Origin: Nannocystis sp. RBIL2 | Lineage (GTDB): Bacteria; Myxococcota_A; Polyangia; Nannocystales; Nannocystaceae | Direction of reading: 5' to 3' | DNA: 64,000 nucleotides | Assembly (NCBI RefSeq): GCF_026626745.1 | Contig: NZ_JAPNJW010000001.1 | Location: 5,564,001-5,628,000, forward strand | In this document: piece by piece, positions 17,528-27,507 of the stretch | How positions within the stretch are numbered: position 1 is the first letter of the stretch | Layout: each line of letters begins with the position of its first letter | Program-made: the position numbers and the translations under genes | Notes under the pieces: generated by a model | Told to the model about the DNA's origin: nothing | Seen by the model: the letters and a program-made list of their open reading frames with translations, nothing else | The model's database searches: none

Positions 17528-20500
17528 ATGCGCGAGGAGCTGTGGGAGTTCTGGATCGATCGCGGCGGGACGTTCACCGACTGCGTCGGCCGGGCGCCGG
17601 GCACCGGCCGGCTGCGCGCGATCAAGGTGCTGTCGACCGACGACGCGCCGCTGCGGGCGATCCGCGGGCTGCTCGGGCTCGCCGACCACGAGCCCCTGCC
17701 GCGTTGCAGGATCCGCCTCGGCACCACCGTCGCCACCAACGCCCTCCTCGAGCGCAAGGGCGCACCCACTGCCCTGCTCATCACCCGCGGCTTCGCCGAC
17801 CTGCTCGAGATCGGCGACCAGGCCCGGCCCGAGCTGTTCGCGCTGGCGATCCACAAGCCGCCGCCGCTGCCCGCCGCGGTCGTCGAGATCGACGCCCGCC
17901 GGGCCGCCGACGGCGCGGTGATTGTGTCTCCCGAGACAGGTTCTTTGGAGCATGCTCTCCGGGACATCCACGCGCAGGGCCTGCGCAGCGCCGCGGTGGC
18001 GGTGATCCACGACCACCGCGACGGCGGCCTCGAGCGCGAGGTCGGGGCGGCCGCGCGGGCGGCCGGGTTCGAGGAGGTGGTGCTGTCGCACGAGGTGGCG
18101 CCGGCGCAGGGGCTGCTCGCGCGGGCGGAGACTGCCGTGGTCGACGCCTACTTGACGCCGCTGCTGCGGGCCTACGTGCGCGGGCTGCGAGAGCGCCTGG
18201 GCTCGGCGGAGCTGCAGTTGATGCAGTCGAGCGGCGACCTGTGCGCGGCGGAGCGGTTCCGCGGGCGCGACGCGGTGCTGTCGGGGCCGGCCGGCGGCGC
18301 GGTCGCGTGCGCGGTGATCGCGACGCGGCTCGGCCTGCCGCAGGTGATCGGCTTCGACATGGGCGGGACCTCGACCGACGTGCTGCGCTGGGGCGGCGAG
18401 CTCGAGCGCAGCTACGAGACGCGGGTGGCCGGCGTCCGCCTGCGCACGCCGATGCTGGCGGTCCACACGATCGCGGCCGGCGGCGGATCGATGTGCAGGT
18501 ACCGCGATCGCAAGCTGTCCGTCGGGCCAGACAGCGCCGGCGCCGACCCGGGGCCGATGTGCTACGGGCGAAGCGCCGCGCAGGCGCTGACCCTGACCGA
18601 CGTCGACCTCGTGCTCGGCCGCCTGCACCCGGCGCGCTTCCCGTTCGCGCTCGACCGCGAGCGCTCGTTCGCCGGCCTCGAGGCGCTGACCGAGGAGGTG
18701 AACGCCGGCGGGGCCGCGATGTCGCCGCTGCAGGTCGCCGAGGGGCTGCGGCAGATCGCCGACGAGCGCATGGCCGCGGCGATCCGCGACGTCACCGTGC
18801 GCCGCGGCCACGACGTCCGCGAGCACGCCCTGGTGGTGTTCGGCGGCGCCGGGGGGCAGCACGCGTGCGCGGTGGCGCGGGCGCTGCAGATCCGCACGCT
18901 CGTGTTCCACCCGCTCGCCGGGGTGCTGTCGGCCGTCGGCATCGGCGCGGCCCGGCCCGGCTGGCACGGCCAGGCCGATGTCGGCGGGATCGAGCTCGCA
19001 GAATCACTGGACCTTTCGGACATGTTCCAAAGGCTAGAGCACGAGGGCCGGGCGACGCTGGCGGCCGAGAGCGACCTCGAGGTGGCGGCGGCGCAGCGGG
19101 TCGACCTGCGCTACCGCGGGACGCACGTGACCCTGACGGTCCCCTGGGGCCCCGGCCTGCGGGCGGCGTTCGAGCAGGCCCACGCGCGCGAGTTCGGCTA
19201 CGCCCGGCCGGGTCACCCGATCGAGGTCGTCAGCGCGCGGGTCGAGCTGGTGGTCACCGGCGAGGCGGTCGGCAGCCAGGTGCCCGAAGAGACAGGCTGC
19301 CCCGAAGTACCTGCTCTTTCAGACATGTGGATCGCGGGCGAGTGGCAGCAGGTGCCGACCCTGCGGCGCGAGGCGATCGCGGCCGGGCAGGTCGTCGCGG
19401 GGCCGGCGCTGATCCTCGACGCGACCGCGACGATCGTGCTCGAGCCCGGCTTTGTCGCCGAGCTCGCGGCCGACGGCTGCCTGGTCGCGCGCGACGTGGC
19501 GGGCGCCGAACCGGTTCGCGCCGGCGAGGTCGACCCGATCAGCCTCGAGATCATGGGGGCGCGGATCTCCGGCATCGCCCGGCACATGGGCGTCGTGCTG
19601 CAGCGGACCGCGCTGTCGACCAACATCCGCGAGCGGCTCGACTTCTCGTGCGCGGTGTTCGACGCCGAGGGCGGGCTGGTGGCCAACGCGCCGCACATCC
19701 CGGTCCACCTCGGGGCGATGAGCGAGTCGATCCGCGGCGTGCTGGCGGCGCACCCTTCGCCGCAGATCGGCGACGTGTTCGTCACCAACGATCCCGCGGC
19801 CGGCGGCTCGCACCTGCCCGACATCACAGTGATCGCGCCGGTCCATGACGCCGCGGGGGCGCTGTGCGGGTTCGTCGCCAATCGCGGGCACCACGCCGAC
19901 GTCGGCGGCATCACGCCCGGCTCGATGCCGCCGGACGCGCGCACTCTGGCCGAGGAGGGCGTGGTGTTCCGCGCGTTCCCTGCGGTCCGCGGCGGGCAGC
20001 TCGACCGCGACGGTGTGCTGGCGATCCTGACCCAAGGGACATGGCCCGCGCGCCGCCCGGAGGAGAACCTCGCCGACCTCGAGGCGCAGATCGCGGCCAA
20101 CCAGGCCGGCGCGCGCCTCCTGCGAGAGCTCGCCGCGAGCTGCGGCAGCGCGGGCCTGGCGAGCTATCTGCGGGCGATCCAGGACGACGCGGCGGCGTGC
20201 GTCGCCGAGCTCATCGCGCGCATGCCGGCCGGCGCGCGCTCGTTCACCGACGCGCTCGACGACGGCACTGCGATCGCGGTGACGCTGACGAGCCGCGGCG
20301 CGCGGCTCGGCGTCGACTTCACGGGCACGGGGCCGCAGTCGGCGAGCAACCTCAATGCGCCGCGCGCGGTGACGGTGTCGGCGCTATTGTACGTGCTGCG
20401 TCTGCTGGCGGGGCGGCCGATCCCGCTGGCCTCGGGCTGCCTGCGCGCGGTCGACCTGGTGCTGCCCGCGAGGACGATCCTGTCCCCGGAGACAGGTGCT

Positions 20501-21061
20501 GCGGTGGCCTCGGGCAACGTCGAGACGGCGCAGCGAGTGGTCGACGTGCTGCTCGGCGCGCTGGGGGCCGCGGCCGCCAGCCAGGGCTCGATGAACAACC
20601 TGAGCTTCGGCGACGCCAGCTTTGGTTACTATGAGACGATCGGCGGCGGCAGCGGCGCAATCGCCGGTGAGGCCGGCGCGTCCGGGGTGCACACGCACAT
20701 GACGAACACGCGGATCACGGACCCGGAGGTGCTCGAGGCGCGATTTCCGGTGCGCGTGCATCGGTTCGCGCTGCGCCGCGGTTCGGGGGGGATCGGGCGC
20801 TGGCGCGGGGGCGACGGGCTCGTGCGCGAACTCGAATTCCTGCGCGGCGGGATCGAAGTCTCGATCGTGGCGGAGCGGCGCAGCAGAGCGCCGTTCGGGC
20901 TCGCAGGCGGGGCTGCGGGCGCCTGCGGGCGCAATCTGCTCGATGGGGCGGAGCTGCCTGGGCGCGCGCGAATCACGGTGCAGGCCGGCCAGCGCCTCAC
21001 GATCGAGACGCCCGGCGGCGGAGGTTACGGCGAGCCGGGCTCCGGGCCCGGCGCGCGCTGA
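17528..21061 (+). CDS. Fused hydantoinase/5-oxoprolinase (HyuA-HyuB)
   Basis: 1,177 aa with AAGGAG 7 bp before the ATG at 17528. The N-terminal HyuA half is an ASKHA ATPase ([14 protein letters not shown] near residue 10, [11 protein letters not shown] near 280, [16 protein letters not shown] near 440). The HyuB half starts near residue 675 ([20 protein letters not shown]) and runs to GGGYGEPG. Single-chain fusions are typical of ATP-dependent 5-oxoprolinases, which open 5-oxoproline to glutamate; a hydantoinase activity is the alternative. Three hairpin-like CCTGTC/GACAGG or TGTCTC/GAGACA elements lie inside the coding sequence near 17925, 19290 and 20481. Confidence 0.92.
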   Translation: MREELWEFWIDRGGTFTDCVGRAPGTGRLRAIKVLSTDDAPLRAIRGLLGLADHEPLPRCRIRLGTTVATNALLERKGAPTALLITRGFADLLEIGDQARPELFALAIHKPPPLPAAVVEIDARRAADGAVIVSPETGSLEHALRDIHAQGLRSAAVAVIHDHRDGGLEREVGAAARAAGFEEVVLSHEVAPAQGLLARAETAVVDAYLTPLLRAYVRGLRERLGSAELQLMQSSGDLCAAERFRGRDAVLSGPAGGAVACAVIATRLGLPQVIGFDMGGTSTDVLRWGGELERSYETRVAGVRLRTPMLAVHTIAAGGGSMCRYRDRKLSVGPDSAGADPGPMCYGRSAAQALTLTDVDLVLGRLHPARFPFALDRERSFAGLEALTEEVNAGGAAMSPLQVAEGLRQIADERMAAAIRDVTVRRGHDVREHALVVFGGAGGQHACAVARALQIRTLVFHPLAGVLSAVGIGAARPGWHGQADVGGIELAESLDLSDMFQRLEHEGRATLAAESDLEVAAAQRVDLRYRGTHVTLTVPWGPGLRAAFEQAHAREFGYARPGHPIEVVSARVELVVTGEAVGSQVPEETGCPEVPALSDMWIAGEWQQVPTLRREAIAAGQVVAGPALILDATATIVLEPGFVAELAADGCLVARDVAGAEPVRAGEVDPISLEIMGARISGIARHMGVVLQRTALSTNIRERLDFSCAVFDAEGGLVANAPHIPVHLGAMSESIRGVLAAHPSPQIGDVFVTNDPAAGGSHLPDITVIAPVHDAAGALCGFVANRGHHADVGGITPGSMPPDARTLAEEGVVFRAFPAVRGGQLDRDGVLAILTQGTWPARRPEENLADLEAQIAANQAGARLLRELAASCGSAGLASYLRAIQDDAAACVAELIARMPAGARSFTDALDDGTAIAVTLTSRGARLGVDFTGTGPQSASNLNAPRAVTVSALLYVLRLLAGRPIPLASGCLRAVDLVLPARTILSPETGAAVASGNVETAQRVVDVLLGALGAAAASQGSMNNLSFGDASFGYYETIGGGSGAIAGEAGASGVHTHMTNTRITDPEVLEARFPVRVHRFALRRGSGGIGRWRGGDGLVRELEFLRGGIEVSIVAERRSRAPFGLAGGAAGACGRNLLDGAELPGRARITVQAGQRLTIETPGGGGYGEPGSGPGAR

Positions 21062-21110
21062 GGCCCGGGGTTTTGCAGGGCCGGGGGGGTTCGGCTACCT
21101 TGCGGCTCCG

Positions 21111-21980
21111 ATGCTCGAAGAACTGATCCCGTACATCAAGCCGCCCGAGAAGCTGATCGCCGATCTTCCCGTCATCGGGCCGCTGAAGCTGCAGGTGTTC
21201 GGGCCGCTGGTCGCGGTGGGCGTCATCCTCGGGTACCACCGCTGCCTGGCGTTCGCGAAGAAGCGCGACATGGACGAGTTCATCGCGCGCGACCTGATGT
21301 TCTACATCCTGATCACGGGCTTCGTCATCTCGCACTGGGTCTCGGTGCTGTTCTACTTCCCGGAGGACGTGGCCCGAAACCCCGCGGTGCTGCTGATGAT
21401 CTGGAACGGCCTGTCGAGCGTCGGCGGGTTCTTCGGCGCGCTGGTCGGGTTCTTCTGGTACCTGCGCAAGGTGAAGCAGCCGTACCTGATCTGGTCCGAC
21501 ATGCTGGTGTTCGGCCTGCTGGTCGGCTTCACCCTCGGCCGCCTCGGCTGCGCCCTCGTCCACGACCACCCCGGCGCGATCGTCGACCCGTCGCACCCGC
21601 TCGCGGTCGGCCCGTGGCCCGGCGGCGAGTACCGCTTCGACAACGGCCTGCTCGAGTTCATGTACCTGGTGCCGATCGTCCTGTTCGTGCACTTCGTGTT
21701 CGGCTGGGCCAAGTCGGCCCCGGGCCGCATCACCGGCCTGATGTGCCTGCTCTACGCGCCGTTCCGCTTCACGCTCGACTTCATGCGCGAGAAGGACAAG
21801 CTGTACTTCGGCCTCACCACCGCCCACTACGCGACGATGATCATCTTCGCCGCCGGCGTGTACCTGCTGTTCATCCGCAAGCCCAAGCCGGACGACTTCG
21901 CCTACGCCAAGGACAGCGAGCGCATCGCCCGCGAGCGCGCCGAGTCCGAGGCCAAGAACGCCGCGCCGGCAGCGACCTGA
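21111..21980 (+). CDS. lgt: Prolipoprotein diacylglyceryl transferase
   Basis: 289 aa, about seven membrane helices. It transfers a diacylglyceryl group from phosphatidylglycerol to the lipobox cysteine, the first step for all lipoproteins encoded around it. The signature region reads LGRLGCALVHDHPGAI, where E. coli has GRxGNFINGE: the essential Arg is kept and the Asn is Cys, a variant I recall from other deltaproteobacterial Lgt proteins. SSVGGFFGALVGFFWYL and the C-terminal RFTLDFMRE also match. Starts 49 bp after the oxoprolinase stop. Confidence 0.92.
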   Translation: MLEELIPYIKPPEKLIADLPVIGPLKLQVFGPLVAVGVILGYHRCLAFAKKRDMDEFIARDLMFYILITGFVISHWVSVLFYFPEDVARNPAVLLMIWNGLSSVGGFFGALVGFFWYLRKVKQPYLIWSDMLVFGLLVGFTLGRLGCALVHDHPGAIVDPSHPLAVGPWPGGEYRFDNGLLEFMYLVPIVLFVHFVFGWAKSAPGRITGLMCLLYAPFRFTLDFMREKDKLYFGLTTAHYATMIIFAAGVYLLFIRKPKPDDFAYAKDSERIARERAESEAKNAAPAAT

Positions 21981-22050
21981 GCAAGTCCTAGGCGCCACGC
22001 GAGGCCTGCCGCCGGGGTCGCCCCCCGCGTGCAGGCCTCTCGCGCGAGCG

Positions 22051-22098
22051 ACATGCTCGATGAGACATGCCCCTCCGGGCATGTCCTTCAGAGCATGC
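22051..22098. terminator. Nested hairpins between convergent lgt and TolB-like genes
   Basis: An inner perfect 9-bp stem, GACATGCCC (22064-22072) against GGGCATGTC (22077-22085) with loop CTCC, sits inside an outer pair CATGCTC (22052-22058) and GAGCATG (22091-22097). The element lies between the two convergent stops and could end transcription from both sides. It belongs to the dispersed ATGTCC-type hairpin family. Confidence 0.6.
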
Positions 22099-22113
22099 TT
22101 TCCAGAGTTGCCG

Positions 22114-23316
22114 TCAGCGCGGGCTCCAGCGCGGCAACCAGTCGACGCCCTTGCGCTCGGTGAGGCGGGTGACGCCGGTGCCGTCGGGGCGCATGAGGTA
22201 GAGCTCGGGGTCGCCGTCGCGGTCGGAGGCGAACACCAGCAGCTTGCCGTCGGGCGCGAAGGTCGGCTCGCGGTCGGAGCTGGTGCCGGCGGTCAGCGGG
22301 GTGATCGCGCCGGTCGCCAGGTCGGCGCGGCGCAGCGCGCCCTGCTGCGGGCCGGTGCGGGTGCTGAACACGAGCCCCTGGCCGTCGGGCGTGAAGACCG
22401 GCTCGGCCTCGGCCGGCTCGAACGCGCTGCCCGGCTCCGACTTGTCCGCGGTCAACCGGCGCAGCTCGCTGCCGTCGGGCTTGCACAGGAAGATCCGGTC
22501 GGCGCTCTCGCGGTTGCTGACGAACGCCAGCAGCCCGCCGTCCTTCGACCACGTCGGCCCCCAGTCGTCGAGCTGGAAGTGAGTCACACGCCGCGGCTCG
22601 CTGCCGTCGGCGTGCATGACGTAGATCTCGGCGTTGCCGTCGCGGCTGGAGACGAAGGCGATCCGGCGCCCGTCGGGCGACCAGGCCGGCTCGTAGTTGC
22701 CGGCCGGGTGGTCGGTCAGGCGGTTCAGCTTGGGCTTGGTGCGGTCGGCCAGGTCGACCCCGTAGATGTCGCGGAAGCTCGAGAAGGCGGCTTCGAAGGC
22801 GAGCGTGCGCCCGTCGGGCGACCACGCGGGGCTGCGCACCTGCGGGGCGGCGTCGCTGCGCCACAGCGGCTCGCCGAGCTCGCCCTCGGCCCCGAGCGGC
22901 CGGACCTCGATGCGCTCGAAGTGCGCGCCCTCGTGCTCGTCGACGGTGATGATCGCCATCAGCTCGCCGCCCGGCGCGACCGGGCCGGGCAGCACCGAGG
23001 GCGGACCGTCACCGGCTGTCCCCTGGAGCATGGTCTTTGCGCCCTGTCCCGAGGGCAAGATGACGTCGATGGTGGCCCCGCCGTCGCGCTCGGCGAGGAA
23101 GTAGATCCGCCCGGGCGCGGCGGCCCGCTCGTCGGCGGTCAGCGGGGGCGTCGCAGGCACGGCGGGCAGGGCCGGCGCCGCCGCCTCGACTGGGACTGCG
23201 GGGGCCGCGGGGGCCGCCGGCGCAGGCTTGGCCGGGCTCTCGGAGCCGCCACCACAGGCGGCGAAGAGGGCGCCGCAGAGGACGACGGAAGGGAGGATCG
23301 TGAAGCGTCGGTGCAT
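22114..23316 (-). CDS. TolB-like WD40/PD40 beta-propeller lipoprotein
   Basis: 400 aa; signal peptide and lipobox FAACG, then a Pro/Ala-rich linker. From residue 55 on there are repeated PD40 units: PAWSPDGRTLAFEA, PAWSPDGRRIAFVSSRDGN, PTWSKDGGLLAFVSNRES, PVFTPDGQGLVFSTR, PTFAPDGKLLVFASDRDGD, PRWSPR. These are the blades of a TolB-type propeller. Unlike TolB it lacks an obvious N-terminal TolB domain and is lipid-anchored. A periplasmic or surface protein-binding scaffold is likely. Confidence 0.9.
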   Translation of the reverse strand: MHRRFTILPSVVLCGALFAACGGGSESPAKPAPAAPAAPAVPVEAAAPALPAVPATPPLTADERAAAPGRIYFLAERDGGATIDVILPSGQGAKTMLQGTAGDGPPSVLPGPVAPGGELMAIITVDEHEGAHFERIEVRPLGAEGELGEPLWRSDAAPQVRSPAWSPDGRTLAFEAAFSSFRDIYGVDLADRTKPKLNRLTDHPAGNYEPAWSPDGRRIAFVSSRDGNAEIYVMHADGSEPRRVTHFQLDDWGPTWSKDGGLLAFVSNRESADRIFLCKPDGSELRRLTADKSEPGSAFEPAEAEPVFTPDGQGLVFSTRTGPQQGALRRADLATGAITPLTAGTSSDREPTFAPDGKLLVFASDRDGDPELYLMRPDGTGVTRLTERKGVDWLPRWSPR

Positions 23317-23443
23317 CGCGCGGCCGTTCGTGGCAAGGAGTGCGACGATGGCTCATAGCGCAGGTCCGCGGGCGCGGGCAACCCGAAGGGGCCGATCTGG
23401 GTCGGATGTGAGCCGATCGCCGGCGAGTCACCCTCTGAGCGTG

Positions 23444-23887
23444 ATGACAACCGCTCGCCGGTCCCTGCTCGTCGCCCTGAGCCTCGCCGCCTGCGCCGGA
23501 CACGGACCCTCACCCGCGGCCTCGCACCCCGAAGGGCCACCGCCGCCGCTGGCCGAGTGGGACGGCCCGAGCATCCCGGAGGCCGCAGTGAAGGCGTTCG
23601 AGGCGCTGCAGGCGTCCGCGTACGCGCACGGCGAGCGCGAGGCCCGGGCAGCGCTGAGCCGCGGCGAGCTGGCGCTGCAGACGTTCGGGCTGCCTGCCCC
23701 GTGTCGCGAGCGCTACGCCCGACTGCTGTGGCACGAGCACCGGATCGAGCACCGCGCGCTGTCGGACTGCGCAGCAGTCGAAGAGCTCCGCGCCCACGGC
23801 TTTAATAAAGTCATGGAGGCGGAGATCGGGCGCCGCTTCGGAGCCGATGCGCTCGCGTTGGCGGCGCGCAGGGCGGGCTGCCGCTGA
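23444..23887 (+). CDS. Small lipoprotein of unknown function
   Basis: 147 aa from the ATG at 23444: MTTARRSLLVALSLAACAGH, lipobox SLAAC. The mature part is helical and Arg/Glu-rich (AAVKAFEALQASAYAHGERE) with three cysteines. An FNK tripeptide near the end is coded TTT AAT AAA (23801-23809), an AT-rich island in a GC-rich gene. No homologous family recognised. Divergent from the TolB-like gene by 127 bp. Confidence 0.75.
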   Translation: MTTARRSLLVALSLAACAGHGPSPAASHPEGPPPPLAEWDGPSIPEAAVKAFEALQASAYAHGEREARAALSRGELALQTFGLPAPCRERYARLLWHEHRIEHRALSDCAAVEELRAHGFNKVMEAEIGRRFGADALALAARRAGCR

Positions 23888-23961
23888 GAACCTGCGTCGA
23901 TGTCACCGCGGTTTCACGAAATCGACGCGAGCTCGGCCGATGCGCCGCTCGCTCCCGCGCG

Positions 23962-24435
23962 TCACCAGCCGACCGCGCGCACCGCCGCGAACACCAGCCA
24001 GCCGACCAGCGCGGCGAGGCCGACAGGGACGAGCACCGCCACCACCGCGACGGCGATCACGAGCCGGCGATCGACGACGCGGCGCCGCGCGGGGTCGGCG
24101 AGGTGGCCCTCGAGCAAGGCGAGGTTGCGCTGGTTGGCCTTGAAGCCGAAGTCGAACATGTCCCCGAGGACAGGAACCGAGCCGACCAGGGCGTCGACGA
24201 GGACGTTGCCGGTCATGCGCGCCAGGGTGGCCGGCGAGGCGCCGAGGCCGGCCGCGCGCACGACGATCCAGCCCGACAGCACGGACGAGACGGTGTCGCC
24301 GAGGCCGGGCGCGAGGCCGAGGAGCGGGTCGAGGCCGACCCGCCAGTCGGTGCCGGGGATCCGCACTGCGCTGTCGAGCCAGGTGGCGATCTGTCGCACG
24401 TCGTCAGGAGCGTGCGGCTCGGCGTCGCGGGGCAT
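23962..24435 (-). CDS. DUF4112 membrane protein
   Basis: 157 aa from the ATG at 24435. It matches DUF4112 closely: IATWLDSAVRIPGTDWRVGL followed by DPLLGLAPGLGDTVSSVLSG, then ARMTGNVLVDALVGSVPVLG and DMFDFGFKANQRNLALLEGH. Two or three membrane segments are predicted, including a C-terminal Val/Ala/Leu helix. The function of the family is not known. A TGTCC/GGACA hairpin with loop CCGA lies in the coding sequence at 24159-24172. Confidence 0.9.
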   Translation of the reverse strand: MPRDAEPHAPDDVRQIATWLDSAVRIPGTDWRVGLDPLLGLAPGLGDTVSSVLSGWIVVRAAGLGASPATLARMTGNVLVDALVGSVPVLGDMFDFGFKANQRNLALLEGHLADPARRRVVDRRLVIAVAVVAVLVPVGLAALVGWLVFAAVRAVGW

Positions 24436-24530
24436 GCGGAGAGGATGGTGCCCTTCCGCAGGCCCGGCAACGCAGATCGCGGGAACGGGTCGCGCCGCCG
24501 GCAAGACGACCGGCGCCGCGCCCAGCGAGC

Positions 24531-27044
24531 TCAGCGGACGAACACTGCGCCGAACGCCGCGAGGTTCTTGTCGCCGTTGTCGCCGCCGCAGCTGGCGAGG
24601 TCACCCACGGAGTAGCCGCTGACGTTGCACTGGCCCCCGTCACCGCCGATGCCGATATACGAGTCGGGCGAGTCGCAGTTGTTCTCCTGATTGGAGACGA
24701 TGCCGATCCGCGTCCGCGGCCAGCCCGCGACGTTCCACGGCACGCTGTTGATTCCCTCGCGGTTGCAGTTCGGCTGCAGGGAGCTGTTGTCGATCAAGCT
24801 CTTCCACGCGTTGCGGCCGACGGCGGTCGCGACGTAGGCGCCGCTCATCAAGTTCTGCAGCGAGGGCCGGACGAGCCCCCCGAGCTTGATGGTCTTCAGC
24901 ACCAGCGGGCCGTTGCCGATCGGGTACTCCATGCCGACGAGGAGGTCGTTGAACGGCACGGTGTTGAAGCTCTGCAGCTTGGCCTCGTTGTGGTCGAGGT
25001 CGGGGAACTGCGGCTGGTGCGTCGCGGTGTTGGTCCACAGCGCGGCGGCGTAGGTGAAGGTGCTCTGCGTGCCGTTGGCCTTGAGCGCGAGGGTCCAGCC
25101 GCCGCCGTCGATCGTCATCTCGCAGAAGACGTTGAACGGCTGCTGAGCGCCGGCGCCGTCCGGATCGATCGGGTAGACGCCGTTGCCTGCCCCCGGCGTG
25201 GCCTGCTTGATGGCCTTGCAGTTCGTGGCGATGCCGCACTTGCCGGCGTTGCAGTAGCCGCTGGCGCAGTCGAGGCCGCCGGTGCACTGCAGGTTCAGGC
25301 CGCACTTGCCGCACGCACCGCCGCAGTCGACGTCGGTCTCGGTGCCGTTCTTGACGCCGTCGCTGCAGGTCGGCAGGACGCACTGGTTGCCGCAGAAGTC
25401 GTTGTTGTTCTGGTTGCCGTCGTCGCACTGCTCGACGCCCTGGTAGACGACGCCGTCGCCGCAGCTGGCGGACTTGCAGGTGTTGAGGCAAGCGTCGTTG
25501 CTCGACAGGTTGCCGTCGTCGCACTGCTCGCCCTTGCCGGGCTGGACGAAGGTGTCGCCGCAGATCGGGTTCTTGCAGGCGAGGGTGCAGGTGCCGGTGT
25601 TGCTGTTGTTCATGCCGGCGTCGCACTCCTCGCCGGGCTGCTTGAAGCCGTCGCCGCAGGTGGCGAGCTTGCAGACGTTGGTGCAGGCGTCGTCGTTGCT
25701 CTGGTTGCCGTCGTCGCAGGCCTCGCTCGGGCTCTTGTCGCCGTCGCCGCAGACGTTGGTCTTGCACATGGCGTTGCACGGCTTGCCGGGGCCGTTGGCG
25801 GCGCCGTCGTCACACTGCTCGACGTTGGCCTGGACGAGGCCGTCGCCGCAGGTGGCGAGCTTGCAGGCGACGGTGCAGGCGCCGCTGTCGCTGTTGAGGC
25901 CGCCGAGGTCGCACTGCTCGCCCTCGTTGGGCTGATGGATGCCGTCGCCGCAGGCGGGGAGCTCGCAGCTGTCGGTGCAGCCGTCGTCGTCGTCGCCGTT
26001 CTGGGCGTCGTCGCAGTCCTCGCCCGGATCGAGGGTGCCGTTGCCGCACTCCTCGAGCTTGCAGGTCGCGGAGCAGCCGTCGCCCGGATCGATGTTTGCA
26101 TCGTCGCAGGCCTCGCCGGGGCCCTGGTCGCCGTCGCCGCAGGTGTTGAACTGACAGTCGGCGTTGCAGGTCTTGCCGGGGCCGTTGTCGACGCCGTCGT
26201 CGCACTCCTCGACGCCGCCGCCGGTGTTGTAGAGGGCCCCGTCGCCGCAGACGTTGAGCTTGCAGGCGGTGGTGCAGGCGGCGTTGTCGGCGTTGTCGCT
26301 GCCGTCGTCGCACTCCTCGCCGACGCTGTCCTGGACGTGACCGTCGCTGCAGGTCGCGTCGGTGCAGGTGTCGGTGCAATCGTCGGTGTTGTCGGCGTTG
26401 CCGTCGTCACACTGCTCGGTCGGGGCGACGATGCCGTCGCCGCAGCTGGCCAGAGCGCAGGCGTTGGTACAGTCGTCGGCGTCGTCGTCGTTGCCGTCGT
26501 CGCAGCCCTCGCCCGGACCGACGGCCCCGTCGCCGCACACGTTGTTGGTGCAGTCGGCCTTGCAGCTGTTGGAGTCCATGTTGTCGGCGCCGTCGTCACA
26601 CTCCTCGCCGGGGCCCTGGTCACCGTCGCCGCAGGTGTTGCTCTGACACTGCAGGTTGCACGGCTTGCCCGCGCCGTTGTCGGGGCCGTCGTCGCAGGCC
26701 TCGCCCGGATCGACGTGGCCGTCGCCGCACACCGGATCGGGCTCGCCCGTGGTCGTGGTGTCGGTGTCGCCGGTGGTCGTGGTGGTGCTGTCGCCGGTCG
26801 TGGGCTCGCCGGTGGTCGGCGCGACTGTCTCGCCGCCCGACATGCCCTGCGTCGTGGTCGGCGTGTCGGTCACGCCGACTGTGGTGGTCGTCAGCGGCGC
26901 ACCCGTGCTGGTCTGCACGTCGCCGCTCGTGCTCGTGGCCTCGCTCGCGCTGGCCGTGCCGGCCGTGTCGGTCTCACCGCACGCCGCCAACAACAAGGTG
27001 GTCGAAAAGACAGATCGCCGTAGTCCAAGCTCCATCATCCGCAT
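24531..27044 (-). CDS. Large DUF4215 cysteine-repeat lipoprotein with fibrinogen-like C terminus
   Basis: 837 aa. Of three nearby ATGs, 27044 has GGAGG 6 bp upstream. Signal peptide MRMMELGLRRSVFSTTLLLA, lipobox LLAAC. After a Thr/Gly linker come about 14 canonical modules CGDGxxxPGExCDDGxxN...C...C (about residues 110-600), then a CSDGVKNGTETDVDCGG segment. The last 220 residues, with NVFCEMTIDGGGWTLALKAN, YAAALWTN and AFGAVFVR, are a fibrinogen-related (FReD) domain. It is probably a long, disulphide-rigid stalk presenting a sugar- or acetyl-binding lectin-like head on the cell surface. Confidence 0.92.
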   Translation of the reverse strand: MRMMELGLRRSVFSTTLLLAACGETDTAGTASASEATSTSGDVQTSTGAPLTTTTVGVTDTPTTTQGMSGGETVAPTTGEPTTGDSTTTTTGDTDTTTTGEPDPVCGDGHVDPGEACDDGPDNGAGKPCNLQCQSNTCGDGDQGPGEECDDGADNMDSNSCKADCTNNVCGDGAVGPGEGCDDGNDDDADDCTNACALASCGDGIVAPTEQCDDGNADNTDDCTDTCTDATCSDGHVQDSVGEECDDGSDNADNAACTTACKLNVCGDGALYNTGGGVEECDDGVDNGPGKTCNADCQFNTCGDGDQGPGEACDDANIDPGDGCSATCKLEECGNGTLDPGEDCDDAQNGDDDDGCTDSCELPACGDGIHQPNEGEQCDLGGLNSDSGACTVACKLATCGDGLVQANVEQCDDGAANGPGKPCNAMCKTNVCGDGDKSPSEACDDGNQSNDDACTNVCKLATCGDGFKQPGEECDAGMNNSNTGTCTLACKNPICGDTFVQPGKGEQCDDGNLSSNDACLNTCKSASCGDGVVYQGVEQCDDGNQNNNDFCGNQCVLPTCSDGVKNGTETDVDCGGACGKCGLNLQCTGGLDCASGYCNAGKCGIATNCKAIKQATPGAGNGVYPIDPDGAGAQQPFNVFCEMTIDGGGWTLALKANGTQSTFTYAAALWTNTATHQPQFPDLDHNEAKLQSFNTVPFNDLLVGMEYPIGNGPLVLKTIKLGGLVRPSLQNLMSGAYVATAVGRNAWKSLIDNSSLQPNCNREGINSVPWNVAGWPRTRIGIVSNQENNCDSPDSYIGIGGDGGQCNVSGYSVGDLASCGGDNGDKNLAAFGAVFVR
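25330..26745. repeat. Tandem coding repeats (cysteine modules)
   Basis: About fourteen degenerate units of roughly 90-120 bp encode the CGDG...GExCDDG modules on the reverse strand. Words such as CTCGCCxGGxxCxTGGTCGCCGTC recur, giving high similarity between neighbouring units. The region is prone to unequal recombination and to assembly collapse, so the module number should be treated with caution. Confidence 0.8.
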
Positions 27045-27507
27045 GTGCATCCTCCACGCCTCGCCGACGGCTCACCCCACGCATGGGGGCGAATCTCCGC
27101 ACACTGTCGCCACGAGACCTCATATGCCTGCCAGAAGCCGCAGAGGGGCACAAGCAGGCGATTCGGGCGAGAGAGGTGAGGACGCAGCGCGCGGGTTCGA
27201 GCCGCGCGAGGGCGCGACTGCGAGCCGGCGGGGGAACAGCAGCAGAACGATGGTCCTGGGCGATGGGGACGCGGCGGGTGGCAGTGGGGCTCGGGGCAGA
27301 ATGATGAGCTCGTGGCGCCGAGCAGCAGGCTCGACACCAGTGAACGGCTCCTCGATCGGGCGAGCCCGTGGTTCGCGAATGACTGCCGCGATGAAGGCGA
27401 TCACGGGCCGGACGAGATCACGGCTGGCTGTAGCGAGAGGGGCCCCGAGCCTGGCGAGCCCATCGAGCCGCGCTGGCGTTCGCGGCGGCGGTGCGGAAGA
27501 CGGGGCC
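27045..27507. other. Gene-free stretch upstream of the large lipoprotein
   Basis: About 460 bp. No protein with natural composition was found on either strand, and no RNA gene. A GGTTCGAGCC word at 27190-27205 looks like a tRNA T-loop but its stem does not pair. The region should hold the promoter of the large lipoprotein gene; none was confidently placed. Confidence 0.4.

Noticed and set aside
24531-27044. Regular repeats considered as a CRISPR array
   Set aside because: The units are degenerate, codon-periodic and lie inside an open frame encoding cysteine modules; no cas gene is near.
27185-27210. GGTTCGAGCC resembling a tRNA T-loop
   Set aside because: Only the loop-closing pair forms; the rest of the T-stem and the other arms are missing.
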